From contig DBBB01000119.1 in the NCBI GenBank assembly GCA_002291985.1, positions 1 through 51,915 on the forward strand: DNA of 51,915 nucleotides. Reading direction: 5' to 3'. This document shows, piece by piece, positions 15,753-24,054 of the stretch. Both the position numbers and the translations under genes were made by a program. The number at the start of each line of letters is the position of its first letter. The stretch's first letter is position 1. Under the pieces are notes generated by a model, which did no database searches, was not told the origin of the DNA, and saw only the letters and a program-made list of their open reading frames with translations. The stretch is from Firmicutes bacterium UBA995 (lineage in GTDB: Bacteria > Bacillota > Sulfobacillia > UBA995).

Positions 15753-16346
15753 ATGCTGCCTGCTGGCGTGACCCGGCTGATCCGGGAACTGACCCGCCTG
15801 CCGGGAGTCGGACCCAGGACGGCTCAACGCATGGTCTTTTTCTTGTTGGCCCGGCCTCCTGCCGACACGCGGTCGCTTGCCGAGGCCCTGGTGCAGGCGA
15901 GAGAACGCACCTGCGAATGTAGCGTCTGCTGCGGCCTTACCGAGGGAGATCCCTGCTCGCTGTGCTCGGATCCGCGTCGCGATCCCGGGTCGATCTGCGT
16001 GGTGGAACATCCGGCGGATGTGGTGGCGGTTGAGCGGACCCGGGAGTTCAACGGCCGATACCATGTGTTGCACGGCGCTATCTCCCCTCTCGACGGGATC
16101 GGACCCGAGGATATTCGCCTTGCACAGCTCTTGAGACGCGTAAAGGAAGGCGGTTGCCGCGAGGTAATCGTGGCCACCAACCCCTCGGTGGAGGGGGAGA
16201 CGACGGCCATGTATATCGCCCGCCTGCTCAAGCCCTCCGAAGTTCAGGTGACACGGCCGGCCTCGGGACTGCCGGCGGGGAGCGACCTGGAGTACGCCGA
16301 TCAGGTTACCCTCAGCCGGGCCCTCCAGGGACGCAAGGAGATCTGA
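15753..16346 (+). CDS. recR: recombination protein RecR
   Basis: Acts with RecO (and RecF) in loading RecA at gapped DNA. 197 residues. Helix-hairpin-helix with LPGVGPRTAQR at residues 16-26, zinc finger C56-x2-C59-x8-C68-x2-C71, then a Toprim domain (CVVEHPADVVAVE and ATNPSVEGETTA). It starts 3 bases after ebfC, the dnaX-ebfC-recR operon. Confidence 0.97.
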   Translation: MLPAGVTRLIRELTRLPGVGPRTAQRMVFFLLARPPADTRSLAEALVQARERTCECSVCCGLTEGDPCSLCSDPRRDPGSICVVEHPADVVAVERTREFNGRYHVLHGAISPLDGIGPEDIRLAQLLRRVKEGGCREVIVATNPSVEGETTAMYIARLLKPSEVQVTRPASGLPAGSDLEYADQVTLSRALQGRKEI

Positions 16347-16412
16347 CCGCCGCGGGCTGGCCTGTCCACCCTCTTGAACCGCGCGCTCGCGGCGCATCGC
16401 GGCGCATCAAAG

Positions 16413-16441
16413 TTGCGGGGGCTGATTCCGGGTGCTAAACT
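16413..16441 (+). promoter_or_regulatory. promoter of gltX
   Basis: TTGCGG, 17-base spacer, TAAACT, with TGC in front making an extended -10. Predicted start near 16448. The short leader contains CAGCCT...AGGCTG but no T-box sequence. Confidence 0.55.
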
Positions 16442-16475
16442 ACTGGCAGCCTGCCTCAAGAAGGCTGTGACGCAC

Positions 16476-17939
16476 GTGGAACAGGTGAGAGTCCGGTTCG
16501 CCCCGAGTCCTACCGGGGAACTGCACGTGGGCAATGCCCGCACCGCGCTTTTTTGCTGGCTATTTGCTCGAAGCCGTCAAGGACGTTTTATCTTGCGCAT
16601 CGAGGACACCGACCCCGAGCGGACGGGCAGGGGCGGAGAAACTCCCATCCTCGAAGGCCTGGCATGGCTGGGGATGGAGTGGGATGAAGGCCCGGACCGG
16701 GGAGGGCCGGTGGGACCTTACCGGCAATCGGAACGCCTGGCCCTTTACCATCAGTACGGCAGGCAGATCCTGCATTCAGGCCGGGGTTATCCTTGTTTCT
16801 GCGATCCCGCGGTGCTTGCGGGACGGCGAGCCGGGGCGCGCGAGGGGGGGCGCGTCCCGGGCTACGACCGCAAGTGCCGGGACCGCGGCGAAGAGGAACG
16901 CGCACAACTCAGGACGGCGGGCAAGCCGCATGCTCTCCGGTTGAAAGCGCCGACCGGCGGGCATATCGTGGTAGAGGACGGCATCCGTGGTACGGTGCGC
17001 TTCAGTCATGAAGACCTGGACGACTTCATTCTGGTGCGCTCGGATGGGAGACCTACCTACAACTTCGCGTGCGCCGTTGACGATCATCTCATGGAGATCA
17101 GTCACGTCATTCGCGGGGAGGAGCACCTCAGCAACACTCCGCGGCAGCTTCTGATATATGAGGCGCTGGGCTTTCCGCCCCCGCGGTTCGCTCACCTACC
17201 CATGATACTGGCGCCCGACCGCTCGAAGTTGAGCAAGCGACACGGGGCGACCTCTCTCCAGGAGTACCGGGAACAGGGGTACTTGCCGGAAGCGTTGATC
17301 AATTACCTCACCCTGCTGGGGTGGTCGCATCCCGATGGCGTCGAGATCTTTTCGCCGGCGGAGGCCATTGCCCACTTTTCTTTGGACCGCGTCTCTCCGA
17401 GTTCTTCCGTATATGATGACGGGAAGATCACCTGGCTCAACGGGCATTACCTGCGAGCGTTGCCCCTCGACGAACTGGCGAGGCGTGCCCGGCCTTTCCT
17501 CCTGGCCAGGGGATACGACCCGGAAGAAGCAAGGCTGCTTGCCTTGATGGCAGTCGTGCGAGATCGCATAGCCCGGCTGAATGAGGCGCCGGATGCGCTT
17601 GACTACTTCTTCGAGACGGACTTCCCCTATGACGAGGAGGGTTTCGCCAGGCATCTCGGCCGTGATGGACTACCCGACCTCCTCGACGCGTGCCGGGGGG
17701 CCCTGGCGCCGATTCCCGCGGGGGACTTCAACGTGGTCGCCATCGAGGCGGCATACCGCAGCCTGGCCGCAGAACGGGGGATCCGGGCGGCAGACATCAT
17801 ACATCCCACGCGGCTCGCGGTCAGCGGTCGCACGGCCGGACCGGGCCTGTTCGACATCATGGCCCTGCTGGGCAAGGAGACGACGCTGCGCAGGATCGAT
17901 CGACTGGCGCGAGCCCTGCGATCGGCCAGACGGTCTTGA
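16476..17939 (+). CDS. gltX: glutamyl-tRNA synthetase
   Basis: Charges tRNA-Glu (and, if GatCAB is used, tRNA-Gln). 487 residues from GTG 16476, chosen because the family N-terminus (VRVRFAPSPTGELHVGNART) begins there. The HIGH box is HVGN and the KMSKS box is KLSKRHG. The DxEDTDxxR-like segment IEDTDPERT and the GEEHL motif are present. An in-frame ATG lies 34 codons upstream but would add unrelated sequence. Ends 31 bases before the convergent cysE stop. Confidence 0.95.
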   Translation: MEQVRVRFAPSPTGELHVGNARTALFCWLFARSRQGRFILRIEDTDPERTGRGGETPILEGLAWLGMEWDEGPDRGGPVGPYRQSERLALYHQYGRQILHSGRGYPCFCDPAVLAGRRAGAREGGRVPGYDRKCRDRGEEERAQLRTAGKPHALRLKAPTGGHIVVEDGIRGTVRFSHEDLDDFILVRSDGRPTYNFACAVDDHLMEISHVIRGEEHLSNTPRQLLIYEALGFPPPRFAHLPMILAPDRSKLSKRHGATSLQEYREQGYLPEALINYLTLLGWSHPDGVEIFSPAEAIAHFSLDRVSPSSSVYDDGKITWLNGHYLRALPLDELARRARPFLLARGYDPEEARLLALMAVVRDRIARLNEAPDALDYFFETDFPYDEEGFARHLGRDGLPDLLDACRGALAPIPAGDFNVVAIEAAYRSLAAERGIRAADIIHPTRLAVSGRTAGPGLFDIMALLGKETTLRRIDRLARALRSARRS

Positions 17940-17970
17940 GGTGAGGACCTGCTGGCCCGGTCGCGGCATC

Positions 17971-18615
17971 TCAATGCGTGGGTTGCTGCTCTTGACCCAG
18001 GACGGCCCTTTCCAGCGCCTGAACCCGGTCAAGGAGAGCGTTGGTCAATTCCACCACCGGGTCAGGCAAGTTGGCGTGATCCAGGGGATCGAGCTTGACC
18101 CCATCCTTGACCACAATGCGGCCGGGGATGCCGACCACGGTGCAGTTGTCGGGCACGGGGCGGATGACTACCGCTCCCGCTCCTACCCGGCAGTTGGCCC
18201 CGACAGCGATGGCGCCGAGCACCTTGGCGCCGGCGGCGAGCACCGTGTTGTTCCCGATGGTAGGGTGCCGCTTGCCCCTTTCCTTGCCCGTGCCGCCAAG
18301 GGTTACTGCCTGGTAGATGGTGACATCATCGCCAACTTCGGCCGTCTCGCCGATGACCACGCCCAGTCCATGGTCGATGAAGCAGCGGCGTCCGATCCGC
18401 GCTCCCGGATGGATCTCGATGCCGGTTGCCAGGCGCCCGAGATGGGAACAGGCGCGCGCCAGCAGGTAACAGCGGCGCCGATATAAGAAGTGGGCCACAC
18501 GGTGTAGCCATAAGGCGTGAAGGCCCGGGTAGCACAGGATGACCTCGAGGAGGCTGCGGGCCGCGGGGTCGCGGGTGAAGGCGGCGGCGATGTCTTCCCG
18601 AATGCGGTCCAGCAT
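17971..18615 (-). CDS. cysE: serine O-acetyltransferase
   Basis: Makes O-acetylserine from serine and acetyl-CoA, the first step of cysteine synthesis. 214 residues from ATG 18615 (reverse strand), with GAGGAGGAGG just upstream; an upstream start at 18651 is less likely. N-terminal helical domain, then left-handed beta-helix hexapeptide repeats (GIEIHPGARIGRRCFIDHG, then VGDDVTIYQAVTLGGTG). The catalytic histidine lies in IDHGLG. It is convergent with gltX and divergent from rpmH, an unusual place for this gene. Confidence 0.95.
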   Translation of the reverse strand: MLDRIREDIAAAFTRDPAARSLLEVILCYPGLHALWLHRVAHFLYRRRCYLLARACSHLGRLATGIEIHPGARIGRRCFIDHGLGVVIGETAEVGDDVTIYQAVTLGGTGKERGKRHPTIGNNTVLAAGAKVLGAIAVGANCRVGAGAVVIRPVPDNCTVVGIPGRIVVKDGVKLDPLDHANLPDPVVELTNALLDRVQALERAVLGQEQQPTH

Positions 18616-18676
18616 CCGCTGGCCTCCTCCTCGACCGATCCACCGGGACATTGCCGCCCCCGTCCTCTCCCGCAGG

Positions 18677-18705
18677 TTGACACCGTTGAAGGCGGCGGAT
18701 ATAAT
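18677..18705 (+). promoter_or_regulatory. perfect-consensus promoter of the rpmH operon
   Basis: TTGACA, exactly 17 bases, TATAAT: both hexamers are perfect sigma-A consensus. Predicted start near 18712, about 60 bases before rpmH. It is expected to drive rpmH, rnpA, yidD, yidC and khpB very strongly. Confidence 0.9.
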
Positions 18706-18770
18706 CGAGCAGGAATTCGGGGCCGCGCTTGGTGTTCCTCTTTTTGTCCCGGCCCAGGGGAAGGTGAGGC

Positions 18771-18905
18771 ATGCTACGGACCTTTCAGCCCAATGTGCGA
18801 AGGCGGAAGCGCCGGCATGGCTTCCGGAAGCGGATGAGCACTTCGGGCGGGCAGAGGGTGATCGCCCGGCGTCGGGCCAAGGGGAGAACTCGGGTCTCCG
18901 CTTGA
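18771..18905 (+). CDS. rpmH: 50S ribosomal protein L34
   Basis: 44 residues, very basic, beginning MLRTFQPNVRRRKRRHGFR and ending with a GRTRVSA tail, the L34 pattern. ATG 18771 is preceded by AAGGTGAGG. It is too short for many gene finders but unmistakable, and rnpA follows 21 bases later as in most bacteria. Confidence 0.96.
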   Translation: MLRTFQPNVRRRKRRHGFRKRMSTSGGQRVIARRRAKGRTRVSA

Positions 18906-18926
18906 CCGGCAGTCGAGGAGGCCGGG

Positions 18927-19274
18927 GTGGGCGGAGAGCGAAGGTTGAAGCGAGCCGAGGATTTTCGAGCGGTCTACAGGGCGGGCAGGCGGTACGGGAA
19001 CCGGCTGGTCGCCCTGTATGTGTTAGCTCGCGGTGACGGTCCGTCGCGAGTGGGCTACACCACGGGGCGGGGGATAGGAAAGGCCACCGTTCGCAATCGC
19101 CTCCGCCGGCGCCTCCGGGAGATCGGCCGGCGCTGGGAGAGAGAATTGGGAACCGGTCGGGACTTCGTGATGGTGGCGCGCACGGAGGCGGTCGAGGCGG
19201 ATTTCGCCCGTCTCAAGGCGGGGGTGTTAGCGGTGCTGGACGAGGCAGCGAGGTGGGAAAGGGAAGAGGGTTAG
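18927..19274 (+). CDS. rnpA: ribonuclease P protein component
   Basis: Protein subunit of RNase P, which trims tRNA 5' leaders. 115 residues from GTG 18927. LKRAEDFRAVYRAG near the start and the RNR motif ATVRNRLRRRLRE in the middle are diagnostic. Between rpmH and yidD. Confidence 0.95.
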   Translation: MGGERRLKRAEDFRAVYRAGRRYGNRLVALYVLARGDGPSRVGYTTGRGIGKATVRNRLRRRLREIGRRWERELGTGRDFVMVARTEAVEADFARLKAGVLAVLDEAARWEREEG

Positions 19275-19276
19275 CG

Positions 19277-19558
19277 ATGATTGGACGCCGGCTTGCTCTT
19301 TTGGGCAGGGGCGCAGTATTGCTGGGAATCCGGACGTATCGGTGCTTCGTTTCTCCCCTGAAACCGCCATGTTGCCGGTTTACCCCGTCCTGTTCCCAGT
19401 ATGCGGCGGAAGCCGTGGAGGTCCACGGTCTCAAAGTTGGTTTGGGGTTAGCGGTCCGGAGGATAGTACGCTGCCACCCGTGGCATCCGGGCGGCTGGGA
19501 CCCGGTGGTTGCACCAGACCGCTCGGCGGGAGGGAAGTCCCATGACCTGGTTGGTTGA
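19277..19558 (+). CDS. yidD: membrane protein insertion efficiency factor YidD
   Basis: Small membrane-associated helper of YidC. 93 residues from ATG 19277, two bases after rnpA. Family core is YRCFVSPL, PPCCRFTPSCSQYAAEA and RCHPWHPGGWDPV, with its conserved cysteines. It overlaps the start of yidC by 17 bases. Confidence 0.94.
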   Translation: MIGRRLALLGRGAVLLGIRTYRCFVSPLKPPCCRFTPSCSQYAAEAVEVHGLKVGLGLAVRRIVRCHPWHPGGWDPVVAPDRSAGGKSHDLVG

Positions 19559-20171
19559 AATCGTTCTGAGCAGTCTCGATTTCCTGTTCGTCCTCACGGG
19601 GAGTTACGGGTGGGCGATCATCCTCTTGACCCTGGGCATCAGGGTGGCGTTGCTGCCGCTGACGGCAGCTCAGATTCGTTCCCGCAGCAAAATGCAGGAG
19701 ATTACCCCGAAGCTGAACGAGTTGCGGGCCAAGTTCAAGGGTGACCGGGAGCGGCTGAATCGGGAAACCTTGGAGCTATGGAAGAAACACAAGGTCAACC
19801 CGCTTGGCGGGTGCCTGCCCTTGCTCGTCCAGTTACCTTTCGTTCTCGCGGTGTTCTGGGCTCTGCAACGGGTTGACTATCGGGTCACCCCGTATTTCCT
19901 GGGGATTAACCTGGCGGAGCCCGAGTTGTGGGTGCTGCCGATCCTGGCAGGGGCGGGCACCTTTGCGCAGTCGTTGCTGATGAGCGGTGGGGACCCGTCG
20001 CAGCGCGCGATGCTCTACATTGCGCCGCTGATGATCGCATGGGTCACCCGCAGTTTCCCCGCCGGCCTGGCACTTTACTGGGTCGGGACCAGTTGCATCG
20101 GCGTCCTCGAACATTACGGGTTCACCTGGCTATGGCGAGCCCGGACGAACGCGAAGGTGCAGTCCCGGTGA
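19542..20171 (+). CDS. yidC: YidC/Oxa1 family membrane protein insertase
   Basis: Inserts membrane proteins, alone or with Sec. 209 residues from ATG 19542, with GGGAGGG just before. The short Gram-positive form without the large periplasmic domain; five likely membrane segments. YGWAIILLTLGIRVALLPLT opens the conserved domain, which carries the positively charged groove residue (R). KHKVNPLGGCLPLLVQLPF marks the cytoplasmic hairpin end. No lipoprotein signal with cysteine is visible, unlike Bacillus SpoIIIJ. Its GTGA stop overlaps the next gene. Confidence 0.95.
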   Translation: MTWLVEIVLSSLDFLFVLTGSYGWAIILLTLGIRVALLPLTAAQIRSRSKMQEITPKLNELRAKFKGDRERLNRETLELWKKHKVNPLGGCLPLLVQLPFVLAVFWALQRVDYRVTPYFLGINLAEPELWVLPILAGAGTFAQSLLMSGGDPSQRAMLYIAPLMIAWVTRSFPAGLALYWVGTSCIGVLEHYGFTWLWRARTNAKVQSR

Positions 20172-20821
20172 ATCCCATCGAGGCGGAAGGACGTTCGGTC
20201 GAGGAGGCAGTGCGCCGGGCGCTCTCGCAGACGGGATGGTCGAGGGATCGCGTCGACATCGAGGTACTGGACGAGGGAGGCGGCTTGTTTGCCTGGCTGG
20301 GAGGCGGGCGACCGGCCCGGGTCCGACTGCGACCGAGGTTGGCCAAGGTGGACCTGGCGGTAGGACTGCTGAAAGACACCATCCGGATAATGGGGGTGGG
20401 TCCGGCAGCAGTCACGGCACGGGTGGAAGAAGATCGGATCATGCTGGACGCGCGGGGCCCGGCCCTGGGGGCGCTCATCGGGCGGCGGGGAGTGGTGTTG
20501 GATGACCTGCAACGGCTGATCAACGCCGCCCTGGCGAAGCAGGGCGACGACCGTCTGATGGTCATCATGGACGTGGAGGGCTATCGCCTTCGGCGGGAAA
20601 TGACTCTGCGCCGTCTGGCCGAGAGACTGGCGGGGCAGGTTCGACGTGGGGGGAGTCCGGTCACGCTCGAGCCCATGAATCCCCGGGAGCGCCGGGTAAT
20701 CCACCTGGCTTTGAAGGACGATCCGCATGTGACGACGCGAAGTGAGGGTGAGGAGCCGCGGCGTTGCGTGGTGATAGAACCCCGGCGTGGTGGCGCCTCA
20801 CCGGTTGATGGGATGGGATAG
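20168..20821 (+). CDS. khpB: Jag/KhpB RNA-binding protein
   Basis: 217 residues from GTG 20168 (an ATG at 20132 is possible). Three domains: Jag-N (about 1-50, EAEGRSVEEAVRRAL and GGGLFAWLGGG), KH (about 70-145, with GxLIGRRG as GALIGRRGVVLDDLQ) and R3H at the end (R-x3-H in RERRVIHLAL). RNA chaperone-like protein linked to cell-wall and division control, usually next to yidC. Confidence 0.92.
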   Translation: MNPIEAEGRSVEEAVRRALSQTGWSRDRVDIEVLDEGGGLFAWLGGGRPARVRLRPRLAKVDLAVGLLKDTIRIMGVGPAAVTARVEEDRIMLDARGPALGALIGRRGVVLDDLQRLINAALAKQGDDRLMVIMDVEGYRLRREMTLRRLAERLAGQVRRGGSPVTLEPMNPRERRVIHLALKDDPHVTTRSEGEEPRRCVVIEPRRGGASPVDGMG

Positions 20822-21562
20822 GTGAGCCTTCCTGCGGCCTTGGAGGGTGGGCTGGCGGAACTCGGGTTGTCCGTGAATGCTGCACAACGCGATACCTTCC
20901 TTCAGTTTCGGGAATCGCTCATGAAGGCCGGGACCAAGTTGACCGGGTTCGGCTCTGCTTCCGACCTGGATCTGAAAGGGATCGTTGACTCGCTCACGTG
21001 CCTCCGGGCGGTTTCCCTTACCCGGGAACAGCGCCTGGTGGACGTCGGCAGCGGCGGCGGGCTGCCGGGGATCCCCCTGGCGGTGGCGGTACCCGGACTG
21101 CAAGTCACCCTGCTGGAAGCTTCCGTGCGCAAGGGAACATTCCTGAAGGGGCTGGTGGCGACCCTTGGCTTGGCGGAGGTAAGCGTCGTGGTGGCCAGAG
21201 CCGAGGAATTCGGAAGATCGGCCGCGCGCGCCGGTTACGACGTGGCTACGATTCGAGCGGTGGCGTCACTTGCCGTAGCGGCCGAATACTGCCTGCCGCT
21301 GCTCAAACGGGGAGGCGCCTTCGTGGCAATGAAAGGTCCGGCGGTGGCCGCGGAGATGGACGCGGGGATCGCGGCCGCGCGATTGCTCGGAGGTGGGCCG
21401 CCGGAGGTGGTCGAACTCAAGTTGCCCATCCTGGGCCATCGAAGGACCCTGGTGGTCGTCCGCAAGATAGATGAAACGCCGCCGGGTTATCCCCGGCGTG
21501 TCGGAGTGCCGAACAGACGACCCCTGGACGAAGGAGTGATTGCTCACCTTGGAGATGGCTGA
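20822..21562 (+). CDS. rsmG: 16S rRNA (guanine527-N7)-methyltransferase
   Basis: SAM-dependent methylation of G527 in 16S rRNA; loss causes low-level streptomycin resistance in other bacteria. 246 residues from GTG 20822, directly after khpB. SAM-binding motif VDVGSGGGLPGIPLA and later RAVASLAVAAEYCLPLL are typical. mnmE and mnmG, normally between khpB and rsmG, are missing. Confidence 0.95.
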   Translation: MSLPAALEGGLAELGLSVNAAQRDTFLQFRESLMKAGTKLTGFGSASDLDLKGIVDSLTCLRAVSLTREQRLVDVGSGGGLPGIPLAVAVPGLQVTLLEASVRKGTFLKGLVATLGLAEVSVVVARAEEFGRSAARAGYDVATIRAVASLAVAAEYCLPLLKRGGAFVAMKGPAVAAEMDAGIAAARLLGGGPPEVVELKLPILGHRRTLVVVRKIDETPPGYPRRVGVPNRRPLDEGVIAHLGDG

Positions 21563-22373
21563 CGAACAGGTCGTTCTGATCCCCATAGCCCAGATCCGCG
21601 AGAACCGCCACCAGCCGAGAAGAGTGTTCGACGAGGGGCGGCTGCAGGAACTCGCCGACTCTATCCGTGTCCACGGGTTGATTCAGCCCATCGTGCTCCG
21701 GCCCTTGGCGGGCGGATTTGAGTTGGCGATTGGCGAGCGTCGGTTGCGGGCGGCAGTCCTGGCCGGGTTCGCTTCCGTCCCGGCCATCGTGCGGGAGATG
21801 GATGACAGGGAGCTTGCGCTGGTTGCCCTCGTTGAGAACCTGCAACGAGAGGACCTCGACGTGATGGAGGAAGTTGAGAGTTATGCCCGCCTCGTTGACG
21901 AATTCGGTCTGACCCAGGAAGAACTGGGCCGGCGGATAGGGAAGAGTCAGTCGGCTATCGCGAACAAACTGCGGTTGCGCCGCCTCGATCCGGCGGTGAG
22001 GGAGCGGATCTCCCGGGAGAAGTTGGGGGAGAGGCAGGCGCGGGCCTTGCTGAATCTGGCGGATCCGGCCTGGCAACTGAGAGTCATCGATGTCGTGGTG
22101 CAGAAGGGGCTCACCGTCCGGGAGACGGAGGGGCTGGTGGCCGAGACCGCCAAGTCCCTCGCGATGGGGCACACGCCCATGGAGCCGGACTGCGCGCCCC
22201 CGCCGCGCCAGGTGCGGCGGGTCGTGCGGGACATCCGGATCTTCCTCAACACCTTTCAGCAGGCGGTGGACGCTCTGAAGGAGGCCGGGTTTGCCGCGGA
22301 GATGACCAGGGAGGACATGGGGGATTCACTGGAGGTCCGCGTTCGCATACCCAAGGAGCGCGCCCGCCCGTAG
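21540..22373 (+). CDS. noc: ParB-family nucleoid occlusion protein (Noc-like)
   Basis: 277 residues from TTG 21540, overlapping rsmG. ATG 21555 or TTG 21549 are alternative starts. CTP-dependent ParB fold: IRENRHQPRRVF, GERRLRAAVLAG, ENLQRED, then a helix-turn-helix (LTQEELGRRIGKSQSAIANKLRL) and a C-terminal dimer domain. In Bacillus, Noc lies between rsmG and parA as here and blocks division over DNA. Without its binding-site data the Noc role is by position; it could be a second ParB. Confidence 0.85.
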   Translation: MLTLEMADEQVVLIPIAQIRENRHQPRRVFDEGRLQELADSIRVHGLIQPIVLRPLAGGFELAIGERRLRAAVLAGFASVPAIVREMDDRELALVALVENLQREDLDVMEEVESYARLVDEFGLTQEELGRRIGKSQSAIANKLRLRRLDPAVRERISREKLGERQARALLNLADPAWQLRVIDVVVQKGLTVRETEGLVAETAKSLAMGHTPMEPDCAPPPRQVRRVVRDIRIFLNTFQQAVDALKEAGFAAEMTREDMGDSLEVRVRIPKERARP

Positions 22374-22427
22374 GCGCGGCAGGAACGACATCCAGGGCGG
22401 AGAAGTAGCGGTGGGAGTTCCCCGGGG

Positions 22428-23201
22428 GTGGTGCGGACCGTGGGGAAGGTGATGGCGATTGCCAATCAAAAGGGCGGAGTCGGTAAGACCACGACTACGG
22501 TGAATCTGGGTGCGGCTCTGGCGTCGCTGGGCAAGCGGATCCTTCTGGTTGACGTGGATCCGCAAGGGCACACGGGCAGTGGGCTCGGGCTGGATCGGCG
22601 AATCATTCGCAAGAGCCTTTACGACATCCTGTTGGGCGATACAGCACTGGGCGACGCCATCCTGCCGACCAGATGGCCCTTGCTGTTCGTGGTTCCCTCC
22701 ACCGTGGACTTGGCAGGCGCCGAGGTGGAACTGGTTGGCGCCATATCCCGGGAGACCCGACTCAAACAGGCCCTCAAGGACGCAAGGGGCGAGTTCGACT
22801 TCATCCTCGTCGATTGCCCGCCATCCCTCGGTCTACTGACGGTGAATGCCCTCACCGCTGCCGACACCGTGCTGGTCCCAATGCAGTGTGAATACTACGC
22901 CCTCGAAGGCCTTAGCCAGTTGATGAGCACGGTGCATCTCGTGAAGACCCATCTCAATCCCGGGCTGCGGATCGAGGGAGTAGTCCTGACCATGTTCGAC
23001 GGTCGTACCAACCTGTCGATCGAGGTGGTGGACGAAGTCAAGCGCTACTTCCGCGACAAGGTCTACCGGACCATCATCCCCCGGAGCGTTCGCTTGAGCG
23101 AAGCGCCCAGCCATGGCATGCCGATCACGGCCTACGATCCTCGTTCTCGGGGCGCAGAGGTTTACCTCGAACTCGCCAAGGAGGTAGTCAGCAGTGCCTA
23201 A
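22428..23201 (+). CDS. parA: chromosome partitioning ATPase ParA (Soj)
   Basis: Deviant Walker A KGGVGKTTT, DVDPQGHTGSGLG switch region, and DCPPSLGLLTVNAL. 257 residues from GTG 22428; GTG 22440 is also possible, as many homologues begin with GKVMAIANQ. It partners the ParB encoded next, with which it overlaps by 8 bases. Soj also regulates DnaA in Bacillus. Confidence 0.96.
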   Translation: MVRTVGKVMAIANQKGGVGKTTTTVNLGAALASLGKRILLVDVDPQGHTGSGLGLDRRIIRKSLYDILLGDTALGDAILPTRWPLLFVVPSTVDLAGAEVELVGAISRETRLKQALKDARGEFDFILVDCPPSLGLLTVNALTAADTVLVPMQCEYYALEGLSQLMSTVHLVKTHLNPGLRIEGVVLTMFDGRTNLSIEVVDEVKRYFRDKVYRTIIPRSVRLSEAPSHGMPITAYDPRSRGAEVYLELAKEVVSSA

Positions 23202-24036
23202 GAGGGGACTCGGTCGCGGTCTTGACGCCTTGCTGCCCGGGGCGGACGAGGCGGACCTGCAGGACCTGCCGGTGGGGGCGTTGCGCCCCAGCCGTTTTCA
23301 GCCCCGGGAGGCCTTCGACGAGGGGCGACTGGAGGAACTCGCGAAGTCCATCAGCCAGCATGGCATAGTCCAGCCGATCGTGGCGCGGCGGGCGAGAGAC
23401 GGCTATGAGGTAGTCGTCGGCGAGCGGCGCTGGCGTGCGGCCGTCCTGGCTGGATTGGAGACGATTCCCGCGCTGGTGCGAGACTTCTCGGACGCCGGCG
23501 CCATGGAACTCGCGCTGATCGAAAACCTCCAACGGGAAGACCTGAACCCCATGGAGGAGGCTACCGCCTACCGGCGCCTGATAGACGAGTTTCAGTTCAC
23601 GCAGGACACGGTTGCCGAGCGTGTGGGCCGGGAACGAACCCACGTTGCCCACTGCCTTCGATTGCTGGGGCTTGAGGCTGAGGTGCAGGATGCCATACGG
23701 CGAGGGGAATTGACCCTGGGCCACGGCAAGGTCCTCGCGGGGATCAGCGACAAAGAGTCTCAGCGGCGGTTGGCCGGCAGGGTCCGGGAGGCGGGATTGT
23801 CCGTAAGGGCCCTGGAATTGTTGGCCGGGCGGGCGCGCAGGGACCGGAGACCCCCTCGAGCCGGTTCCGTCGACCCTGCGCTGCAGTCACTGGAAGAGCG
23901 CCTTACCCGCCACCTGGGAACCCGGGTCCGGATCCGCCCCGCTCGGATGGGAGGCCGGATCGAGATCCTGTACTTCAATCCCTCCGATTTACAGCGTCTA
24001 CTCGAAGGACTGATGGGTGAAGGAGCATGGCTGTGA
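23194..24036 (+). CDS. parB: chromosome partitioning protein ParB (Spo0J)
   Basis: 280 residues from GTG 23194. KRGLGRGLDALLP is the ParA-stimulating N-terminus; GERRWRAAVLAGL and ENLQREDLNPMEEA form the CTP-binding core; TVAERVGRERTHVAHCLRLL is the helix-turn-helix; C-terminal dimer domain after 210. It loads at parS and spreads as a clamp. A near-palindromic parS-like sequence lies across its stop codon. Confidence 0.96.
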   Translation: MPKRGLGRGLDALLPGADEADLQDLPVGALRPSRFQPREAFDEGRLEELAKSISQHGIVQPIVARRARDGYEVVVGERRWRAAVLAGLETIPALVRDFSDAGAMELALIENLQREDLNPMEEATAYRRLIDEFQFTQDTVAERVGRERTHVAHCLRLLGLEAEVQDAIRRGELTLGHGKVLAGISDKESQRRLAGRVREAGLSVRALELLAGRARRDRRPPRAGSVDPALQSLEERLTRHLGTRVRIRPARMGGRIEILYFNPSDLQRLLEGLMGEGAWL

Positions 24037-24047
24037 CACGTGGCACA
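24032..24047. promoter_or_regulatory. parS-like palindrome
   Basis: TGTGACACGTGGCACA differs from the parS consensus (TGTTTCACGTGAAACA) at four positions, one of them an allowed purine, and keeps the CACGTG core. It is palindromic except at one base pair and sits at the parB stop. Might be a true or degenerate parS. Confidence 0.35.
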
Positions 24048-24054
24048 CCCGCTC

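Noticed and set aside
16347..16475. T-box riboswitch ahead of gltX
   Set aside because: No GGTGG-x-ACCGCG antiterminator motif, and the leader after the promoter is only about 28 bases.
16466..16487. CACGTGGAACA at the gltX start as a parS half-site
   Set aside because: Only one arm matches; the other arm is unrelated, and the core is explained by the GTG start.
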